Source: Xanthomarina spongicola (GTDB lineage: Bacteria > Bacteroidota > Bacteroidia > Flavobacteriales > Flavobacteriaceae). Taken from it: DNA of 64,000 bases. The stretch lies in NCBI RefSeq assembly GCF_003148645.1, contig NZ_QGGP01000001.1, positions 310,001 to 374,000 on the forward strand, in the 5' to 3' direction. Within the stretch, counting starts at the first letter, position 1. Each line of letters opens with the position of its first letter. Below, piece by piece: positions 46,761-55,878 of the stretch. The notes below the pieces were generated by a model. The model made no database searches. It had not been told where the DNA came from and saw only the letters and a program-made list of their open reading frames with translations. A program made the position numbers and the translations under genes.

Positions 46761-46787
46761 TGTCATTCAGAACAAAGTGAAGAATCT
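46761..46787. repeat. short intergenic repeat of a second type
   Basis: The segment begins tgtcattcag and ends gaagaatcta. It resembles a repeat common in Bacteroidota intergenic regions (tcattc/gaatct ends). A similar right end, gaagaatctta, is at 44050-44060. The palindromic repeat copy 3 follows after about 25 bases. Confidence 0.5.
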
Positions 46788-46811
46788 AATACTAGATAAT
46801 TAATATAATAA

Positions 46812-46832
46812 GATTCCCTCCTTCGAGGGAAT
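46812..46832. repeat. palindromic intergenic repeat, copy 3 (inverted orientation)
   Basis: Arms attccctc and gagggaat around ctt or similar; the leading ag-ga marks the opposite orientation to copies 1, 2, 4, 5 and 6. It runs into an ATG at 46831, so the better start of the next gene is 46849, which leaves the hairpin in the leader. Confidence 0.8.
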
Positions 46833-46848
46833 GAAAATAAAATTTTCA

Positions 46849-47868
46849 ATGAAAATAATAGTACCAATGGCAGGACGAGGATCTCGTCTTCGTCCACATA
46901 GTTTAACAGTTCCAAAACCTTTAATTCCAGTTGCTGGCCAACCTATTGTTCATAGGCTGGTAAATGATATTGTAAAAGTGTTAAATCAACCCATAGAAGA
47001 GATAGCCTTTGTTCTAGGAGATCCAGCATGGTTTGGAGACGATGTTGTTTCTAGTCTTCAGGATTTAGCAAAAAGCTTAAATGCAAAAGCAACCATCTAT
47101 CGTCAAGACCAACCTTTAGGTACAGGTCATGCCATTATGTGTGCTAAAGAATCTCTTTCTGGTCCTGCAGTTATTGCTTACGCAGACACCTTAATTAGAG
47201 CCGATTTCAACTTAGATCCAGAAGCAGATGCTGTTATTTGGGTCAAGCAAGTCGATAAACCTGAAGCTTTTGGAGTCGTTAAATTAAACGACAAAAATGA
47301 AATTATAGAACTGGTTGAAAAACCAAAAACTTTTGTAAGTGATTTAGCTGTTATTGGCATTTACTACTTTAAAGATGTGGCTGTTTTAAAAGAAGAGCTA
47401 CAACACGTGTTGGATAACAACATTATTAATGGAGGAGAATACCAAATTAATGATGGTATTAAAGGTATGATGGCAAAAGGAAAAGTTTTTAAAACAGGAA
47501 CTGTAAATGAGTGGATGGATTGTGGTAATAAACCAGTAACCATCGAAACCAATTCAAGAATGTTAGGCTTTTTAAAGGCTGATGGAGACGAGCAATTAAT
47601 TGCTTCAACAGTTAAAAACAATAACTCTACCATTATAGAACCATGTTTTATTGGCGAGAATGTCGTTCTAAATAATGCTACTATTGGTCCAAATGTATCT
47701 ATTGGAAACAATTGTAAGATTGAAGCTTCAACCGTTAAAAATAGCTTAATACAAAGCCATACTACTATTAAAAATGCTAATTTAGACGACGCAATGATAG
47801 GTAATCATGTGAGTTTCGATGGCAATTTCACAAAAGTTAGTATTGGCGATTATTCAGTTTTAGAATAA
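46849..47868 (+). CDS. sugar-1-phosphate nucleotidyltransferase
   Basis: A 339-residue enzyme of the NTP transferase family. The N-terminal signature MAGRGSRLRPHSLTVPKPLIPVAG (nucleotide and metal binding) is followed by GTGHAIM, AYADTLIR and VEKPK. The C-terminal part, from about residue 250, has left-handed beta-helix hexapeptides (IGENVVLNNATIGPNVSIG). Members make NDP-sugars such as NDP-glucose or UDP-GlcNAc; the specific donor is not clear. The ATG at 46849 is preferred over 46831, which is part of the palindromic repeat. Confidence 0.9.
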   Translation: MKIIVPMAGRGSRLRPHSLTVPKPLIPVAGQPIVHRLVNDIVKVLNQPIEEIAFVLGDPAWFGDDVVSSLQDLAKSLNAKATIYRQDQPLGTGHAIMCAKESLSGPAVIAYADTLIRADFNLDPEADAVIWVKQVDKPEAFGVVKLNDKNEIIELVEKPKTFVSDLAVIGIYYFKDVAVLKEELQHVLDNNIINGGEYQINDGIKGMMAKGKVFKTGTVNEWMDCGNKPVTIETNSRMLGFLKADGDEQLIASTVKNNNSTIIEPCFIGENVVLNNATIGPNVSIGNNCKIEASTVKNSLIQSHTTIKNANLDDAMIGNHVSFDGNFTKVSIGDYSVLE

Positions 47869-47869
47869 T

Positions 47870-47892
47870 ATTCCTGAAAAGACAAGAATCTC
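47870..47892. repeat. palindromic intergenic repeat, copy 4 (degenerate)
   Basis: Arms attcctg and caagaat around a short purine-rich loop, then ctc. It starts just after the stop of the nucleotidyltransferase gene in the 178-base gap before the TPR gene. Confidence 0.6.
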
Positions 47893-48046
47893 TTAATAAT
47901 AAAAAAAGTACATTTGAATCTGATCGAAATGATATACAATTGGAGCGTTGATTTTCATATAGTTTAGCTAATAGTATTGACAATTGATCTCTAAATGAAA
48001 ATAATTTAAAAGTCAACACTAAAATACCTGCTAACACAGGCATGTT

Positions 48047-49408
48047 ATGAAACAAAAAATCTACATATTCATTTTTTTCTTCGGAATGATTTTCACTCCA
48101 CAGATAAACTATGCGCAAATAGATTTTAATAAAACGCCAGACGACGATTTAGGAGATGTTGAAGATAGAACCCAAGAATTATTTTTTGAAGCCTTAAAAC
48201 AAAAGGCAATAGAAAATTACGATCGTGCAGTTACAGCTCTTTTACAATGTATAGAAATCGATAAATCGCAATCGGTTTTTTATTACGAATTAGGAAAAAA
48301 TTACAACCTGTTAAAAAACTTTGGCGAAGCAGAAGATGCTTTAAAAAAAGCCGTTAAAGAACAACCAGATAACGAATGGTATTTGGACGAACTTTACGAA
48401 GTATATGCACAACAAAACGATTACGATAAAGCTATTAAAACGGTTAAACAACTTGTTAAATACCATCCAGATTATAAAGAAGACTTAGCAAACCTTTATT
48501 ATAGAACTAAAAAATATAACGATGCTCTTGAGATTCTTGACGAATTAGATAAAGAACAAGGAATTACTCTTTCAAGAGACATGTTAAGGAATCAAATTTA
48601 TGCTGCAACAGGTAGAAAAAAAGATCAGATTGAAAACCTAGAAGAACGTGTTGAAGACAATCCAGACGAAGAATCAAATTACTTGGCACTAATCTATAGG
48701 TATAGCGAAAACAACGAAAACGAAAAGGCTTTCGAAACTGCTAAAAAATTACTTGAAATTAAACCGAACTCTCAACTGGTTCATTTAGCTTTATATAAGT
48801 TTTACTTAGAAGAAAACAATCCAGAGCAAGCCATAGAATCTATGAAAATTGTGCTTCAAAGCCCACAAATTAAGGCAGAAGCTAAAATGATGGTTCTGTC
48901 GGATTTTGTAAAATTTGTTGGCGATAATCCTCAATATGAAGAAGATTTAGTTGAAGCTACCAGTTTCACATTAGATGACACCAACGAAAAAAGTCTTGTT
49001 GAATTAGCGCAATACTATTTAACCAAAGGAGATAAAGCAAAAGCTTTAGAATATTATAATGAAGCTTTAAAATTAGATGGAGATAATTTTAATATTTTAA
49101 GAAATGTTTTATTACTTCAAATAGATTTACAAAATTATGAAGCAGCTGCATCTAAAAGCGAAGAAGCCTTATTAAAATTCCCATCACAGCCATTACTTTA
49201 TTTAGTAAATGGCGTTGCATTAAATAAATTAAATCGTGCTAACCAGGCTATTGAAACACTTGAAATAGGATTAGATTATATTATAGACGACCCAAAAATG
49301 GAAGCAGATTTTTATAAACAATTAAGTTTAGCTTACACCACATTAAACAATACAGTTAAAGCTAAAACGTTTAGTGATAAAGCAAAACAGTTAGAATCTA
49401 CAAATTAA
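48047..49408 (+). CDS. secreted TPR protein
   Basis: A 453-residue protein with a cleavable signal peptide (ending about INYAQ) and about ten TPR units: repeated pairs of helices with Ala/Gly and Tyr/Pro at the usual places (for example KAIETVKQLVKYHPDYKEDLANLYYRTKKY). TPR proteins scaffold complexes in the periplasm. The stop overlaps the next start, ATG at 49408. It is part of a gene set (nucleotidyltransferase, TPR, DUF4292, LytM) kept together in Flavobacteriaceae as far as I know. Confidence 0.88.
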   Translation: MKQKIYIFIFFFGMIFTPQINYAQIDFNKTPDDDLGDVEDRTQELFFEALKQKAIENYDRAVTALLQCIEIDKSQSVFYYELGKNYNLLKNFGEAEDALKKAVKEQPDNEWYLDELYEVYAQQNDYDKAIKTVKQLVKYHPDYKEDLANLYYRTKKYNDALEILDELDKEQGITLSRDMLRNQIYAATGRKKDQIENLEERVEDNPDEESNYLALIYRYSENNENEKAFETAKKLLEIKPNSQLVHLALYKFYLEENNPEQAIESMKIVLQSPQIKAEAKMMVLSDFVKFVGDNPQYEEDLVEATSFTLDDTNEKSLVELAQYYLTKGDKAKALEYYNEALKLDGDNFNILRNVLLLQIDLQNYEAAASKSEEALLKFPSQPLLYLVNGVALNKLNRANQAIETLEIGLDYIIDDPKMEADFYKQLSLAYTTLNNTVKAKTFSDKAKQLESTN

Positions 49409-50187
49409 TGAGTATATCTTTTTTTAAAAAATCCACCATTATTGGATGCCTCTTATTCGTTTTTTTTGGCTGTAAATCCACAAAAAATATTTCAAATGGA
49501 GTTGCTAATTTAAACCTATCTTCAAAAGAAGTAATAAAAGAAAACCTTAAAACATCTCCTAATTTTACAACGTTACAAGCAAAAGTTAGAGTTGCTTATA
49601 CACAAGGAAACGATTCGCAAACACATACAGTTACTATGCGTATGCTAAAAGATCAGATTATCTGGTTAAGCTCTTCATTTAACATTATTAGAGTCATGAT
49701 TACTCCTGAAAAAGTTAGCTATTATAACAAATTAGATAACACTTTTTTTGATGGAGATTTTAGTTTATTAAGCGACATTTTGGGTACTGATTTAGATTTC
49801 GAAAAAGTTCAGAATTTACTTCTTGGAAATCCATTGTTTAAATTAAATAAAACAGATTATAGTATGTCTGTAAATAACAATGCATACTTGTTTCAACCAA
49901 ATGAACAATTAGCACTTTTCGAGTTGTTTTATATTATAAATCCAACTCATTTTAAAATAGATTCTCAGCAACTATCTCAAACTATTGAAGCTAGATTTCT
50001 ACAAATAGATTATTTAAATTATCAAAAAGTTGACAAGGAAAGTTTACCAGAAAACATAAAAATAATTGTTTTAGAAGGAGATAAAGAAACTACTATAGAA
50101 ATGGAATTCAAATCGGTATCTTTGGACCAAGAATTACGATATCCTTTTAATATGCCATCAGGATTTGAAGAAATAGTTCTTAAATAA
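49408..50187 (+). CDS. DUF4292 lipoprotein
   Basis: A 259-residue protein with a lipoprotein signal ending FFGCKS. The mature part has many alternating strands (LQAKVRVAYTQGNDSQTHTVTMRMLKDQIIWLS), typical of the DUF4292 family of Bacteroidota and reminiscent of a LolA/LolB-like half-barrel (inference). It starts inside the stop of the TPR gene and ends directly before the LytM gene, so the three genes are coupled. A role in outer-membrane or peptidoglycan assembly is suggested by its neighbours. Confidence 0.83.
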   Translation: MSISFFKKSTIIGCLLFVFFGCKSTKNISNGVANLNLSSKEVIKENLKTSPNFTTLQAKVRVAYTQGNDSQTHTVTMRMLKDQIIWLSSSFNIIRVMITPEKVSYYNKLDNTFFDGDFSLLSDILGTDLDFEKVQNLLLGNPLFKLNKTDYSMSVNNNAYLFQPNEQLALFELFYIINPTHFKIDSQQLSQTIEARFLQIDYLNYQKVDKESLPENIKIIVLEGDKETTIEMEFKSVSLDQELRYPFNMPSGFEEIVLK

Positions 50188-51417
50188 ATGATGCACAAGA
50201 ACACATATACTTATTTACTCCTACTTGTTTTTTTATTAAGTAGCATCGTTGGATTTTCGCAAAGTAAGAAACAACAAGAATTAGAAGAACGTCGTCAAGA
50301 ATTACGTCTCGAAATACAACGTATCAATAATTTACTATTTAAAAATAAATCTGAAAAAAAATCACAAACGTCTTTAATCGAAGACTTAAATTATAAAGTA
50401 AGTGTTCGTCAAAACTTGATTAAGGTTACCAATCAACAAGCTAATTTGTTGACTAGAGAAATTAATACAAATCAGAAGAAAATAACAGAATTAAGAGACG
50501 AATTGCAGACTCTTAAAGACAATTATGCCAAAATGATTGTTACTTCTTATAAGAGTAAAAGCGAACAGAGCAGAGTCATGTTTTTATTGTCGTCTAGTAA
50601 TTTTCAACAAGCCTATAAACGTGTTCAATACATAAATCAGTATGCCGAATACCAGAAAGAACAAGCAGAAACCATAAAAATAAAAACAGAAGAACTACAG
50701 GAAACAAATGCAGCACTATTAAAACAGAAAGAAGATAAACAAAAGCTTATAGATGAAAATAGAATCGCTCAAAGAGAACTTGAAGTTGAGTTAAAACAGC
50801 AAGAAAGCTTGATGGCTTCTATTAATAAGAATTTAAATAATTACACAGCTCAAATAAGAGAAAAACAACGAGAAGCAGACAAAATAGATAGAGAAATTGA
50901 AAAAATTATTCGTGAAGCCATTGCTAGTTCTAACAAAAGTGCAGGGAAAACAACCACAGCATCTAGTGGATTTGCACTAACTCCAGAAGATAAATTGTTA
51001 GCAGATAATTTTGTGTCTAGTAAAGGAAAATTACCTTGGCCAGTTGAAAAAGGTGTGGTAAAACTTCGTTACGGAAAGCAACCACATCCAGTGGTAAGAA
51101 CAGTTATGATACAAAGTAATGGTGTACGTATTGCAACCGAAGAAAGCGCTCCAGTTCGTGCTGTTTTTAATGGAAAAGTACTAGCTGTCCAAGCCATAAA
51201 ACATGGAAATCTCTCAGTCTTAATTCAACATGGTAACTACGTTACAGTTTATAAAAACTTATCGAAAGTGTATGTTAAAAAAGGTGATAATGTAACTACC
51301 AAACAAGAAATTGGACAAGTATTTACAAACCCTTCCAACAAAGAAACTATTTTAAGTTTTAGCATTTTTAAAGAAAGCGCGACTCAAAATCCAGCAGATT
51401 GGATTTACAAAATGTGA
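50188..51417 (+). CDS. EnvC-like coiled-coil protein with degenerate LytM domain
   Basis: A 409-residue exported protein: a signal peptide (to about GFSQ), a long coiled coil (residues about 25-245) and a C-terminal M23/LytM domain (about 290-409). The zinc ligands of active M23 peptidases are replaced: the His-x3-Asp position reads NGVRIATE, the Tyr-x-His region reads TVYKNLS and the final His-x-His region reads LSFSI. It is therefore probably not a peptidase but an amidase activator like E. coli EnvC, which acts in cell separation. It directly follows the DUF4292 lipoprotein gene. Confidence 0.87.
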   Translation: MMHKNTYTYLLLLVFLLSSIVGFSQSKKQQELEERRQELRLEIQRINNLLFKNKSEKKSQTSLIEDLNYKVSVRQNLIKVTNQQANLLTREINTNQKKITELRDELQTLKDNYAKMIVTSYKSKSEQSRVMFLLSSSNFQQAYKRVQYINQYAEYQKEQAETIKIKTEELQETNAALLKQKEDKQKLIDENRIAQRELEVELKQQESLMASINKNLNNYTAQIREKQREADKIDREIEKIIREAIASSNKSAGKTTTASSGFALTPEDKLLADNFVSSKGKLPWPVEKGVVKLRYGKQPHPVVRTVMIQSNGVRIATEESAPVRAVFNGKVLAVQAIKHGNLSVLIQHGNYVTVYKNLSKVYVKKGDNVTTKQEIGQVFTNPSNKETILSFSIFKESATQNPADWIYKM

Positions 51418-51459
51418 TAACATTTTGAAACACTTTTGTGGATTTACAAGATGTAACAA

Positions 51460-51482
51460 ATTCCTGCGAAGGCAGGAATCTT
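51460..51482. repeat. palindromic intergenic repeat, copy 5
   Basis: Arms attcctgc and gcaggaat around a gaag-type loop, followed by ctt. It lies between the EnvC-like gene and the convergent thioesterase gene and could serve as a shared 3' hairpin. Confidence 0.8.
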
Positions 51483-51497
51483 ATTAAAAAGGAATAA

Positions 51498-52007
51498 TTA
51501 TATAAACAAAGCCTTTAATTCAGTAGCATCAGCAGGCTTCATTTTTCCAGCAAGTACCAAACTTAATTGCTTACGTCTTAAAGCACCTTTAAAGCGTTCT
51601 TTTTCCAAGTCGGTTTCAGGGGTAATTTCAGGAACTTCCACAGGACGTCCAGTTTCATCTACAGCTACAAAGGTATAAATAGCTTCGTTGGCTTTGGTTT
51701 TTAATCCAGATTCTCTGTCTTCTATCCAAACATCCAAATATATTTCCATCGAGCTTCTAAATGCACGAGATACTTTTGCTTCAACCGTTACTACAGATCC
51801 AACAGGAACTGAACGAGTAAATTCTACATGGTTTACCGAAGCCGTCACTACAATACGTCTGCTATGTCTTCTAGCAGCAATACTTGCAGCACGATCCATC
51901 CTAGCCAGTAATTCGCCACCAAATAAATTATTTAATGGGTTTGTTTCACTTGGCAGCACTAAGTCTGTCATGATGGTTTTAGATTGCTCAGGTGTTTTTA
52001 ATTGCAT
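51498..52007 (-). CDS. acyl-CoA thioesterase (hotdog fold)
   Basis: A 169-residue single-hotdog thioesterase that hydrolyses acyl-CoA. The NPLNNLFGGELLARMDRAASIAARRHS segment carries the active-site Asp/Asn region, and the TASVNHVEFTRSVPVGSVVTVEAKV strand pair is standard. The C-terminal helix is basic and ends with MKPADATELKALF. It is transcribed alone from a promoter at 52028-52035. Confidence 0.9.
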   Translation of the reverse strand: MQLKTPEQSKTIMTDLVLPSETNPLNNLFGGELLARMDRAASIAARRHSRRIVVTASVNHVEFTRSVPVGSVVTVEAKVSRAFRSSMEIYLDVWIEDRESGLKTKANEAIYTFVAVDETGRPVEVPEITPETDLEKERFKGALRRKQLSLVLAGKMKPADATELKALFI

Positions 52008-52027
52008 GGCTTAGATAATTTAAAGTG

Positions 52028-52035
52028 CAAAGGTA
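52028..52035 (-). promoter_or_regulatory. candidate -7 element of the thioesterase gene
   Basis: TACCTTTG on the minus strand matches TAnnTTTG, about 20 bases before the ATG at 52007. The -33 element is not clear. Confidence 0.5.
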
Positions 52036-52127
52036 AAGCCATTTTAGATTTTAAAGGGAATTTAAAATGAAAAAATAATTAGAATTAAAAGAGGAATAAA
52101 AAGAAATTAAATTCTAAAAAGCGTTGA

Positions 52128-53066
52128 TTAATCCACCTCTTTTACTAATAACCAAGCAGCAGAATTATGAGCACGTTTTACCTCTCTTAAAGCACTTAAT
52201 GCTTCTAATCTGTCTTCGTAACTAGCATAAACAACCTCATGTAAACCGTATTTGTTGACACCAATTTTTCTAGCATCATAACCTAAGGCTTTAAGTTGAT
52301 CTACTTTTTTATCGCTGTTTTCTTCAATTCTAAAAGCACCAGCAATTATATGGTAGTTGCCAGTTTTCTTAGTAACATGAAGTGTCACAGCAGGAAGTGG
52401 ATTCTCTATAATAAAAGTAGCCTCTTGTATTTTGCTTTCAAGTTGTTGGTTGGCTTCTTCTTGAGCTATTTGATTTTGTGTGTTTATGTTATTTACATAA
52501 TAATTTGAAGCCACAAATCCACCTATAGTAAGTGCAATAACAGCTACTGCAGCATATTTTAAATAACCTCTAGATTTGCGTCTTTCAGGAGTAATGGCAA
52601 TTGGAATAACTTTTTCAATTTCTTGAACTTCTTCTTTGTAAACTTCTCTACTTACAGAAGGTGATACAAATTGAGATAATCCAAAAGCATCAGTTAAATA
52701 GTTTAAATGATATGAAGGTTCAAAAACAATTCTCCCTTCGTTATTTAATAAAAGATCTCCAATGTTTTCAAAAGAAATGGTTTCACCTTCTGTTAAATAA
52801 GACTTTAAAGCTTTAACTCGTTTTTCAATCTTTTTTGAAGCCTCTTCAAAAGGAATCTTTTCTACATCAGCAATATAATGAGTTAAAATACCATCATTCT
52901 TCTGAATTTGCTCGTTAAACGAAAGCATTTTCTTTGGAGGATAGAAGGCGTTTGTAGATTCGTGAATGGTTGCCGAAACACGTTGCGTTAAAAAAGCGCC
53001 AAATTCAGGAACTGTAACACATTCATATCTATATAATAAATCGCTTATGTAAGATTCTAATTGCAT
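52128..53066 (-). CDS. HU/CCDC81-SPOR membrane protein
   Basis: A 312-residue protein. The first about 150 residues match the HU-CCDC81 domain pair (ISDLLYRYECVTVPEFGAFL, KRVKALKSYLTEGETISFENIGDLLLN). A membrane helix follows at about 165-187 (YLKYAAVAVIALTIGGFVAS), and a SPOR domain at about 240-312 binds denuded peptidoglycan. The layout ties a cytoplasmic, HU-like domain to septal cell wall. It has its own promoter and a nearly leaderless start. Confidence 0.88.
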   Translation of the reverse strand: MQLESYISDLLYRYECVTVPEFGAFLTQRVSATIHESTNAFYPPKKMLSFNEQIQKNDGILTHYIADVEKIPFEEASKKIEKRVKALKSYLTEGETISFENIGDLLLNNEGRIVFEPSYHLNYLTDAFGLSQFVSPSVSREVYKEEVQEIEKVIPIAITPERRKSRGYLKYAAVAVIALTIGGFVASNYYVNNINTQNQIAQEEANQQLESKIQEATFIIENPLPAVTLHVTKKTGNYHIIAGAFRIEENSDKKVDQLKALGYDARKIGVNKYGLHEVVYASYEDRLEALSALREVKRAHNSAAWLLVKEVD

Positions 53067-53071
53067 AAAAA

Positions 53072-53101
53072 CAAAGTTACTAATTTTTAAAAGCGAACAA
53101 A
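53072..53101 (-). promoter_or_regulatory. promoter of the HU/SPOR gene
   Basis: Minus-strand TTTG (53101-53098) and TAACTTTG (53079-53072) with an 18-base spacer fit the flavobacterial consensus. The -7 element ends 5 bases before the ATG at 53066, so transcription should begin at or just before the start codon. Confidence 0.75.
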
Positions 53102-53170
53102 AATTCAGCTTAACTATTTATTAACATGATAAAAATTCTTTTCTTGTAGTCTCTAAATCAAAAATTTAAG

Positions 53171-54274
53171 ATGACAGAAAATAGCTTACTTCATATTTTA
53201 GCTTTGCAACATGTGCCAAATATTGGTGATATTACTGCTAAAAAGCTGATTTCACATTGTAGTTCTGTAGAAGCTGTTTTTAACGAGAAAAAACAAAACT
53301 TACTTAAGATTGATGGTATAGGTAGTTTAGTTATTAGCGACTTATTTAATAAAAGTCATTTTACAGCTGCCGAAGAAGAACTAAAGTATATTCAAGAGAA
53401 TAATATAACTACATTATATTTTGCTGAATCAGATTATCCTGAAAAACTAAAACACTGTATCGATAGTCCTATTCTATTGTTTCAATCTGGAAATATTAAT
53501 TTAAAAAAGCAACGCATTATTAGTGTGGTTGGCACTCGAAAAATTACGACTTATGGTATTGCTTTTTGTAATAAACTTATTGAAGAACTAACTGTTTTTA
53601 ATCCAGTTATTGTGTCTGGATTTGCGTATGGAACAGATATAACTGCTCAAAAAGCTGCAATTAAAAGCAACCTGCAAACTATAGGATGTTTGGCTCATGG
53701 TTTAAACCAGATTTATCCTAAAACACATAAAAAATATGTGGCTGAGGTTGAAAAACATGGAGGATTTTTTACCGATTTTTGGAGTAGCGACCCATTTGAT
53801 AGAAACAATTTTTTAAAACGAAATCGAGTTATTGCTGGTTTAAGCGAAGCAACCATAGTTATAGAATCTGCCGAAAAAGGAGGTAGTCTGGTAACTGCAG
53901 ATATTGCAAATTCTTATAACAGAGATGTGTTTGCTGTTCCAGGAAGAGTAACTGATAGTCAGAGTTTGGGTTGTAACAATTTAATTAAATTTCAAAAAGC
54001 TCATGTGCTATCTAATCCTTTAGATATTCCATATATGTTAAATTGGGAACTGGAAGACAATAAAAAAGTTCCTGTTCAAAAACAACTTTTTGTGGAGTTG
54101 GACGACGACGAAAAAATAGTTTATAACTATCTGAAAGTGAAGAATAAACAATTATTAGATGTTATAGCTTTAGAATGTAACATGCCTATTTATAAAATGG
54201 CTGGCGTTTTGTTGAATATGGAACTTAAAGGGGTTATAAGACCTTTGCCTGGAAAATTATTTGAAGTAATCTAA
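53171..54274 (+). CDS. dprA: DNA-processing protein DprA
   Basis: A 367-residue protein that binds incoming single-stranded DNA and loads RecA in transformation. A helix-hairpin-helix part lies at the N-terminus (LQHVPNIGDITAKKLI, IDGIGSLVISDL). The Rossmann-like core has VVGTRKITTYG, VSGFAYGTDITAQKAAI, FLKRNRVIAGLSEATIVIESAEKGGSLVTADIA and DVFAVPGRVTDSQSLGCNNLI. A winged-helix segment ends the protein (about 310-367). The stop overlaps the convergent SPOR gene by 4 bases. Confidence 0.94.
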   Translation: MTENSLLHILALQHVPNIGDITAKKLISHCSSVEAVFNEKKQNLLKIDGIGSLVISDLFNKSHFTAAEEELKYIQENNITTLYFAESDYPEKLKHCIDSPILLFQSGNINLKKQRIISVVGTRKITTYGIAFCNKLIEELTVFNPVIVSGFAYGTDITAQKAAIKSNLQTIGCLAHGLNQIYPKTHKKYVAEVEKHGGFFTDFWSSDPFDRNNFLKRNRVIAGLSEATIVIESAEKGGSLVTADIANSYNRDVFAVPGRVTDSQSLGCNNLIKFQKAHVLSNPLDIPYMLNWELEDNKKVPVQKQLFVELDDDEKIVYNYLKVKNKQLLDVIALECNMPIYKMAGVLLNMELKGVIRPLPGKLFEVI

Positions 54275-55818
54275 AAGTTTATTTTAAGAATCCAGATATC
54301 TTGAAAATAATCTAGTTTGGAAAGTTCCTTTTGTCTTTGATAAATAACGCTTGCATCTTCATTGTTATCTAAATAAATATAATTCCAATTATTTTTAGGA
54401 TTGATGTAAGATTTTGGTAAATGACCTTTTTCTTCTAAAGTTTTTATCCAATTGTCAGCATTTTCTTTTACGGAAAACACATTAGTTACTAAATAATAAC
54501 CTTTTGCTAGGTTAGGAATGTTAATAGATTTTAAACTTTCAATACGTTCTAAACCACTTTTCTTTTTTGGTTTTGGAGTTTCAGTTTTTATAGTTTTAAC
54601 TGGTTCTGAAACTTCAGGTTTACCCACAATTATTTCTTCCTCTTTTTCTACCTCTATAGTATCTGTTGATTCTTCATTTTCAAAAACAGCTAAGGTATCT
54701 TCATTGCTTTTACCTTCCATATAAATAGGACTTATTTCTGTTTCAAAAGCCACAAAAAACAAGTAAAATCCGTCAGCACGAGTTTTAAATCTAATGGTTG
54801 TTTCAGAAGAATTATTAGATAGAATGTTATTGTTTTCATTTGGAATAGACATTTTCAAGACATCAAATCCTAAGGTGTTAGAACTGTTAGGGTTTCGGTC
54901 TAAAAAAGTTTCGTCTTCAATAGTAATTTTGCTATTAAAAAAATTATTTCCTGGTCGTTGTTTGTTAGACAGTAAGACAAACGATTTTTTTTCAGCATCT
55001 AAAATGGCACAATTATCAGTCTTATATTTCTGGTCACCTTCTAGAGTTCCAATTAAAAGTGAGGTTTTGATGTTACCAACTTCATCTGTTTTAAAATTTT
55101 TAAATTGAATATCTGTAGCTGTTTTATCAACGCCTACAAATCCATTGTAAGTAGTAAAATATTTTGCAGTTTCTGCTTCATCTTCATAAATCACATAAAG
55201 CAGCCAACCACCAGCAACTCCTCCAGAAACGTAACCTTCGGTAGCTTTTATGTTAGCAACAGTATAAATTCCATTTATGGTATTAGCATTTTTTAATAAA
55301 GAGGTTACATCTGCATAACAAACATATGGTTTTGTGTCTTCGAATAACTCGGTTTTATAACTATCAAAAATAATGGATCCTGTTAGTGTATTATAATTAC
55401 CATTTGGTTGTTTAAATAAGATAGAATTTACGTTTGTAGAGCGTTCGTCTTTACCATCGTAAACCAATTTTTCGAAGTTTATTATTTTTCGAACACCTTT
55501 GTCGTATTTATAAACTGCACTCCAATACAAGGCTGCATATTTAATATTTGATGCATCTTCAGAAAGTTTTAAAGTAGCTTGACTGGAGCTAAAGGTTGAT
55601 GCATCATCATCCACATCAACATATTCCATTTTTAGGACATCGTTAATTTCAGAAGCATCATTAAATGGTTTAGTTGCATCTGTACTTACAATGCTGTTAC
55701 CAATAATAGTAGAATTCCCTTTTAAATAGAATTTTTTATTTGAAGAGAATTTTTTTCCTTCTTGAGAATAGCCCAAAATAGTTGAAATAACAAAAAGGAT
55801 AAGGAATAAATACTTCAT
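54271..55818 (-). CDS. secreted protein with adhesin-type N-domain and SPOR C-domain
   Basis: A 515-residue protein with a signal peptide (ending GYSQ). Residues about 30-290 resemble the N-terminal domain of large type IX-secreted adhesins of flavobacteria: MEYVDVDDDASTFSSSQATL, AALYWSAVYKY, YVCYADVTSLL, GYVSGGVAGGWLLYVIYEDE, YNGFVGV. An acidic linker (about 370-420) leads to a C-terminal SPOR domain (GYYLVTNVFSVKENADNW). No type IX sorting tail is visible. It may be a periplasmic peptidoglycan-bound protein; function unknown. Confidence 0.72.
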   Translation of the reverse strand: MKYLFLILFVISTILGYSQEGKKFSSNKKFYLKGNSTIIGNSIVSTDATKPFNDASEINDVLKMEYVDVDDDASTFSSSQATLKLSEDASNIKYAALYWSAVYKYDKGVRKIINFEKLVYDGKDERSTNVNSILFKQPNGNYNTLTGSIIFDSYKTELFEDTKPYVCYADVTSLLKNANTINGIYTVANIKATEGYVSGGVAGGWLLYVIYEDEAETAKYFTTYNGFVGVDKTATDIQFKNFKTDEVGNIKTSLLIGTLEGDQKYKTDNCAILDAEKKSFVLLSNKQRPGNNFFNSKITIEDETFLDRNPNSSNTLGFDVLKMSIPNENNNILSNNSSETTIRFKTRADGFYLFFVAFETEISPIYMEGKSNEDTLAVFENEESTDTIEVEKEEEIIVGKPEVSEPVKTIKTETPKPKKKSGLERIESLKSINIPNLAKGYYLVTNVFSVKENADNWIKTLEEKGHLPKSYINPKNNWNYIYLDNNEDASVIYQRQKELSKLDYFQDIWILKINF

Positions 55819-55878
55819 TAAATAGCAATTTGAGAAACTAAATATACTATTAAAATATTACCTATAAAATTTTGAAAG

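Noticed and set aside
47364-47711. Minus-strand frame of 115 residues over the nucleotidyltransferase gene
   Set aside because: Antisense to conserved catalytic and beta-helix segments; no independent evidence.
48024-48042. Seventh copy of the palindromic repeat (cctg/cagg near the TPR gene start)
   Set aside because: Only four bases pair and the characteristic gaatct tail is missing.
54794-55296. Plus-strand frames of 104 and 63 residues
   Set aside because: Shadows of the secreted SPOR protein gene, with no signal, motif or promoter of their own.
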